Origin: an uncultured Prevotellaceae bacterium
GTDB lineage: Bacteria > Bacteroidota > Bacteroidia > Bacteroidales > Bacteroidaceae
Length of the DNA stretch: 14,175 bases
Direction: 5' to 3'
NCBI GenBank assembly: GCA_947176655.1
Contig: CAMWRK010000028.1
Coordinates: forward strand, 1 to 14,175
The position numbers and the translations under genes are program-made. Shown one piece after another: positions 13,130-14,175 of this stretch (positions within the stretch are counted from its first letter, which is position 1; every line of letters begins with the position of its first letter). The notes below the pieces were generated by a model. The model ran no database searches and was not told the origin of the DNA. It saw only the letters and a program-made list of their open reading frames with translations.

Positions 13130-14175
13130 CTACTTTAGACCGCTCCTCAGCCATTTCAAGTATGCCGCCACGTCCTCGTTGTAGCTGTAACTTGATGTCA
13201 GGGGATATCCGTCTGGACTTAGAAGGACATAGAAGGGCTGGGCGTTGGCACCGAATTTGTAACGTTGCAGATAGCTCCATCTGTCGCCTACTGTACGTAA
13301 TTTACGCGTTTGGCCGTTCTCGGTCACTGTTATAGGTTCAGCCAATGGCGTCTTGTCGTCTACGTGCAGAGTGACGAGGACATATCTGTTATTGATTATG
13401 TCTGCCACTTCCGCGTCTGTCCATACGGCGGCTTCCATCTTTCGGCAGTTGACACAACCGTAGCCGGTGAAGTCCAGCATGACTGGCATATTTTTTTCAC
13501 GTGCGTATGCCATGGCTGTATCGTAGTCGTCGAATTTCGGGATGACCTCACTGCTGTACAGGTTGAAGTCCTGGGTGTTCATAGGCGGTGCAAAGGCACT
13601 TACGGCCTTGCACGGTGCTCCCCACAATCCAGGAATCATATATATGGCAAAAGCCAGGGACACCATGCCGATGCACAGACGGACGACACCTGTCCGCGGG
13701 CGTGTTACGATGTTACCTTCCTCGTCATATTCGTCCTCGTCGTGGGGCAGGCGTATGATGTTGAGCATGTACAGCGCCATCATGACGAAGATGACAATCC
13801 ACAGACACATGAATACCTCGCGGTCAAGTATGCCCCACCCGTATGCCAGATCGGCCACAGAGAGGAATTTCAGCGAAAATGCCAGTTCGAGGAAGCCGAG
13901 CATGACCTTGATACTGTTCATCCAGTTGCCGCTGCGCGGTGCGCTTTTCAGCATGGTGGGGAAGAGGGCGAACAAGGTGAACGGTAGTGCCAGTGCTACG
14001 GCAAATCCCAGCATTCCCATGGTCGGAGCCAGTATGGAGCCACTAGTGCCTACCTCTACGAGCAGGAAGCCTATTATGGGTCCCGTGCAGGAGAAACTGA
14101 CCAGCGTCAGCGTGAATGCCATGAGCAAAATACTCAGCATGCCGGTCGTATTCTCGGCCTTGGAGTCCACGGCGG
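13130..14175 (-). CDS. dsbD: DsbD-like thiol:disulfide interchange protein, C-terminal part, cut by the window edge
   Basis: DsbD-type proteins carry electrons from cytoplasmic thioredoxin across the inner membrane to keep periplasmic thiol proteins reduced. About 347 codons are visible, without the N-terminus. Numbering from the Val codon at 14170, the membrane part holds helices at about 13-35, 48-71, 87-106, 119-138 and 163-180, with the redox cysteine of SFSCTGPIIG at 28 and another cysteine at 187 (GAPCKAV). The C-terminal thioredoxin-like domain (about 205-346) has GYGCVNCRKME, a CxxC at 239 and 242, and a cis-Pro-like NAQPFYVLL. A charged linker (DEDEYDEEGN, 144-153) splits the membrane helices. 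The GTG at 14170 is an internal valine, not a start: the frame stays open to the edge and the upstream membrane half must lie outside. The N-terminal signal and periplasmic domain cannot be judged. Confidence 0.9.
   Translation of the reverse strand, partial: AVDSKAENTTGMLSILLMAFTLTLVSFSCTGPIIGFLLVEVGTSGSILAPTMGMLGFAVALALPFTLFALFPTMLKSAPRSGNWMNSIKVMLGFLELAFSLKFLSVADLAYGWGILDREVFMCLWIVIFVMMALYMLNIIRLPHDEDEYDEEGNIVTRPRTGVVRLCIGMVSLAFAIYMIPGLWGAPCKAVSAFAPPMNTQDFNLYSSEVIPKFDDYDTAMAYAREKNMPVMLDFTGYGCVNCRKMEAAVWTDAEVADIINNRYVLVTLHVDDKTPLAEPITVTENGQTRKLRTVGDRWSYLQRYKFGANAQPFYVLLSPDGYPLTSSYSYNEDVAAYLKWLRSGLK

Noticed and set aside
13310..13987. 225-codon plus-strand open frame antisense to the dsbD-like gene
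   Set aside because: Cys/His-rich look comes from the complement of the hydrophobic and CxxC coding sequence; no family match recognised.
1..14175. A new defence, mobile or biosynthetic system
   Set aside because: Nearly every coding stretch is a recognised core gene; no transposase, integrase, CRISPR repeat, retron-like, phage or toxin-antitoxin gene is visible, and gaps are all shorter than 300 bp.

Overview
The window is a stretch of core chromosome from a member of the Bacteroidota, most likely the order Bacteroidales. The evidence is: a single-chain SecD-SecF fusion; a 2-oxoacid:ferredoxin oxidoreductase whose gamma and alpha parts are fused; the order ftsX - DUF3098 gene - uppP; promoter boxes of the Bacteroidetes type (TTTG about 20 bp upstream of TAnnTTTG); and the absence of Shine-Dalgarno sequences. 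I cannot name the genus. Every protein gene except one (an HU-type DNA-binding protein) lies on the minus strand, so the window reads functionally from right to left.

From the right end: the C-terminal part of a DsbD-like thiol:disulfide interchange protein (13130-14175, cut by the window edge) converges on the HU gene (12745-13008, plus strand), with a perfect 18-bp inverted repeat between them. Divergent from HU is a probable two-gene unit, a rhomboid protease (11769-12521) and a membrane-anchored endonuclease/exonuclease/phosphatase-family protein (10658-11761). Next comes secDF (7499-10525) with its own clear promoter. Then come tRNA-Arg(CCU), korA and korB (4492-7442), and tyrS (3102-4403). 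tRNA-Gln(UUG) (2848-2918) has a promoter -7 box and a terminator-like hairpin, and is followed at once by miaB - ftsX - DUF3098 gene - uppP (1-2792, uppP cut by the window edge).

The genes serve housekeeping roles: translation and tRNA maturation (tyrS, miaB, two tRNAs), protein export and envelope redox folding (secDF, dsbD-like), cell division and peptidoglycan lipid-carrier recycling (ftsX, uppP), anaerobic TCA-type metabolism (korAB) and nucleoid structure (HU). I found no CRISPR array, insertion sequence, phage gene, toxin-antitoxin pair or other accessory system, and nothing I would call a new system. The points worth a second look are regulatory architecture (two tRNA genes placed so close to protein operons that there is no room for a separate promoter, and several strong inverted repeats) and small or poorly characterised conserved proteins (the DUF3098 protein and the rhomboid/EEP pair).
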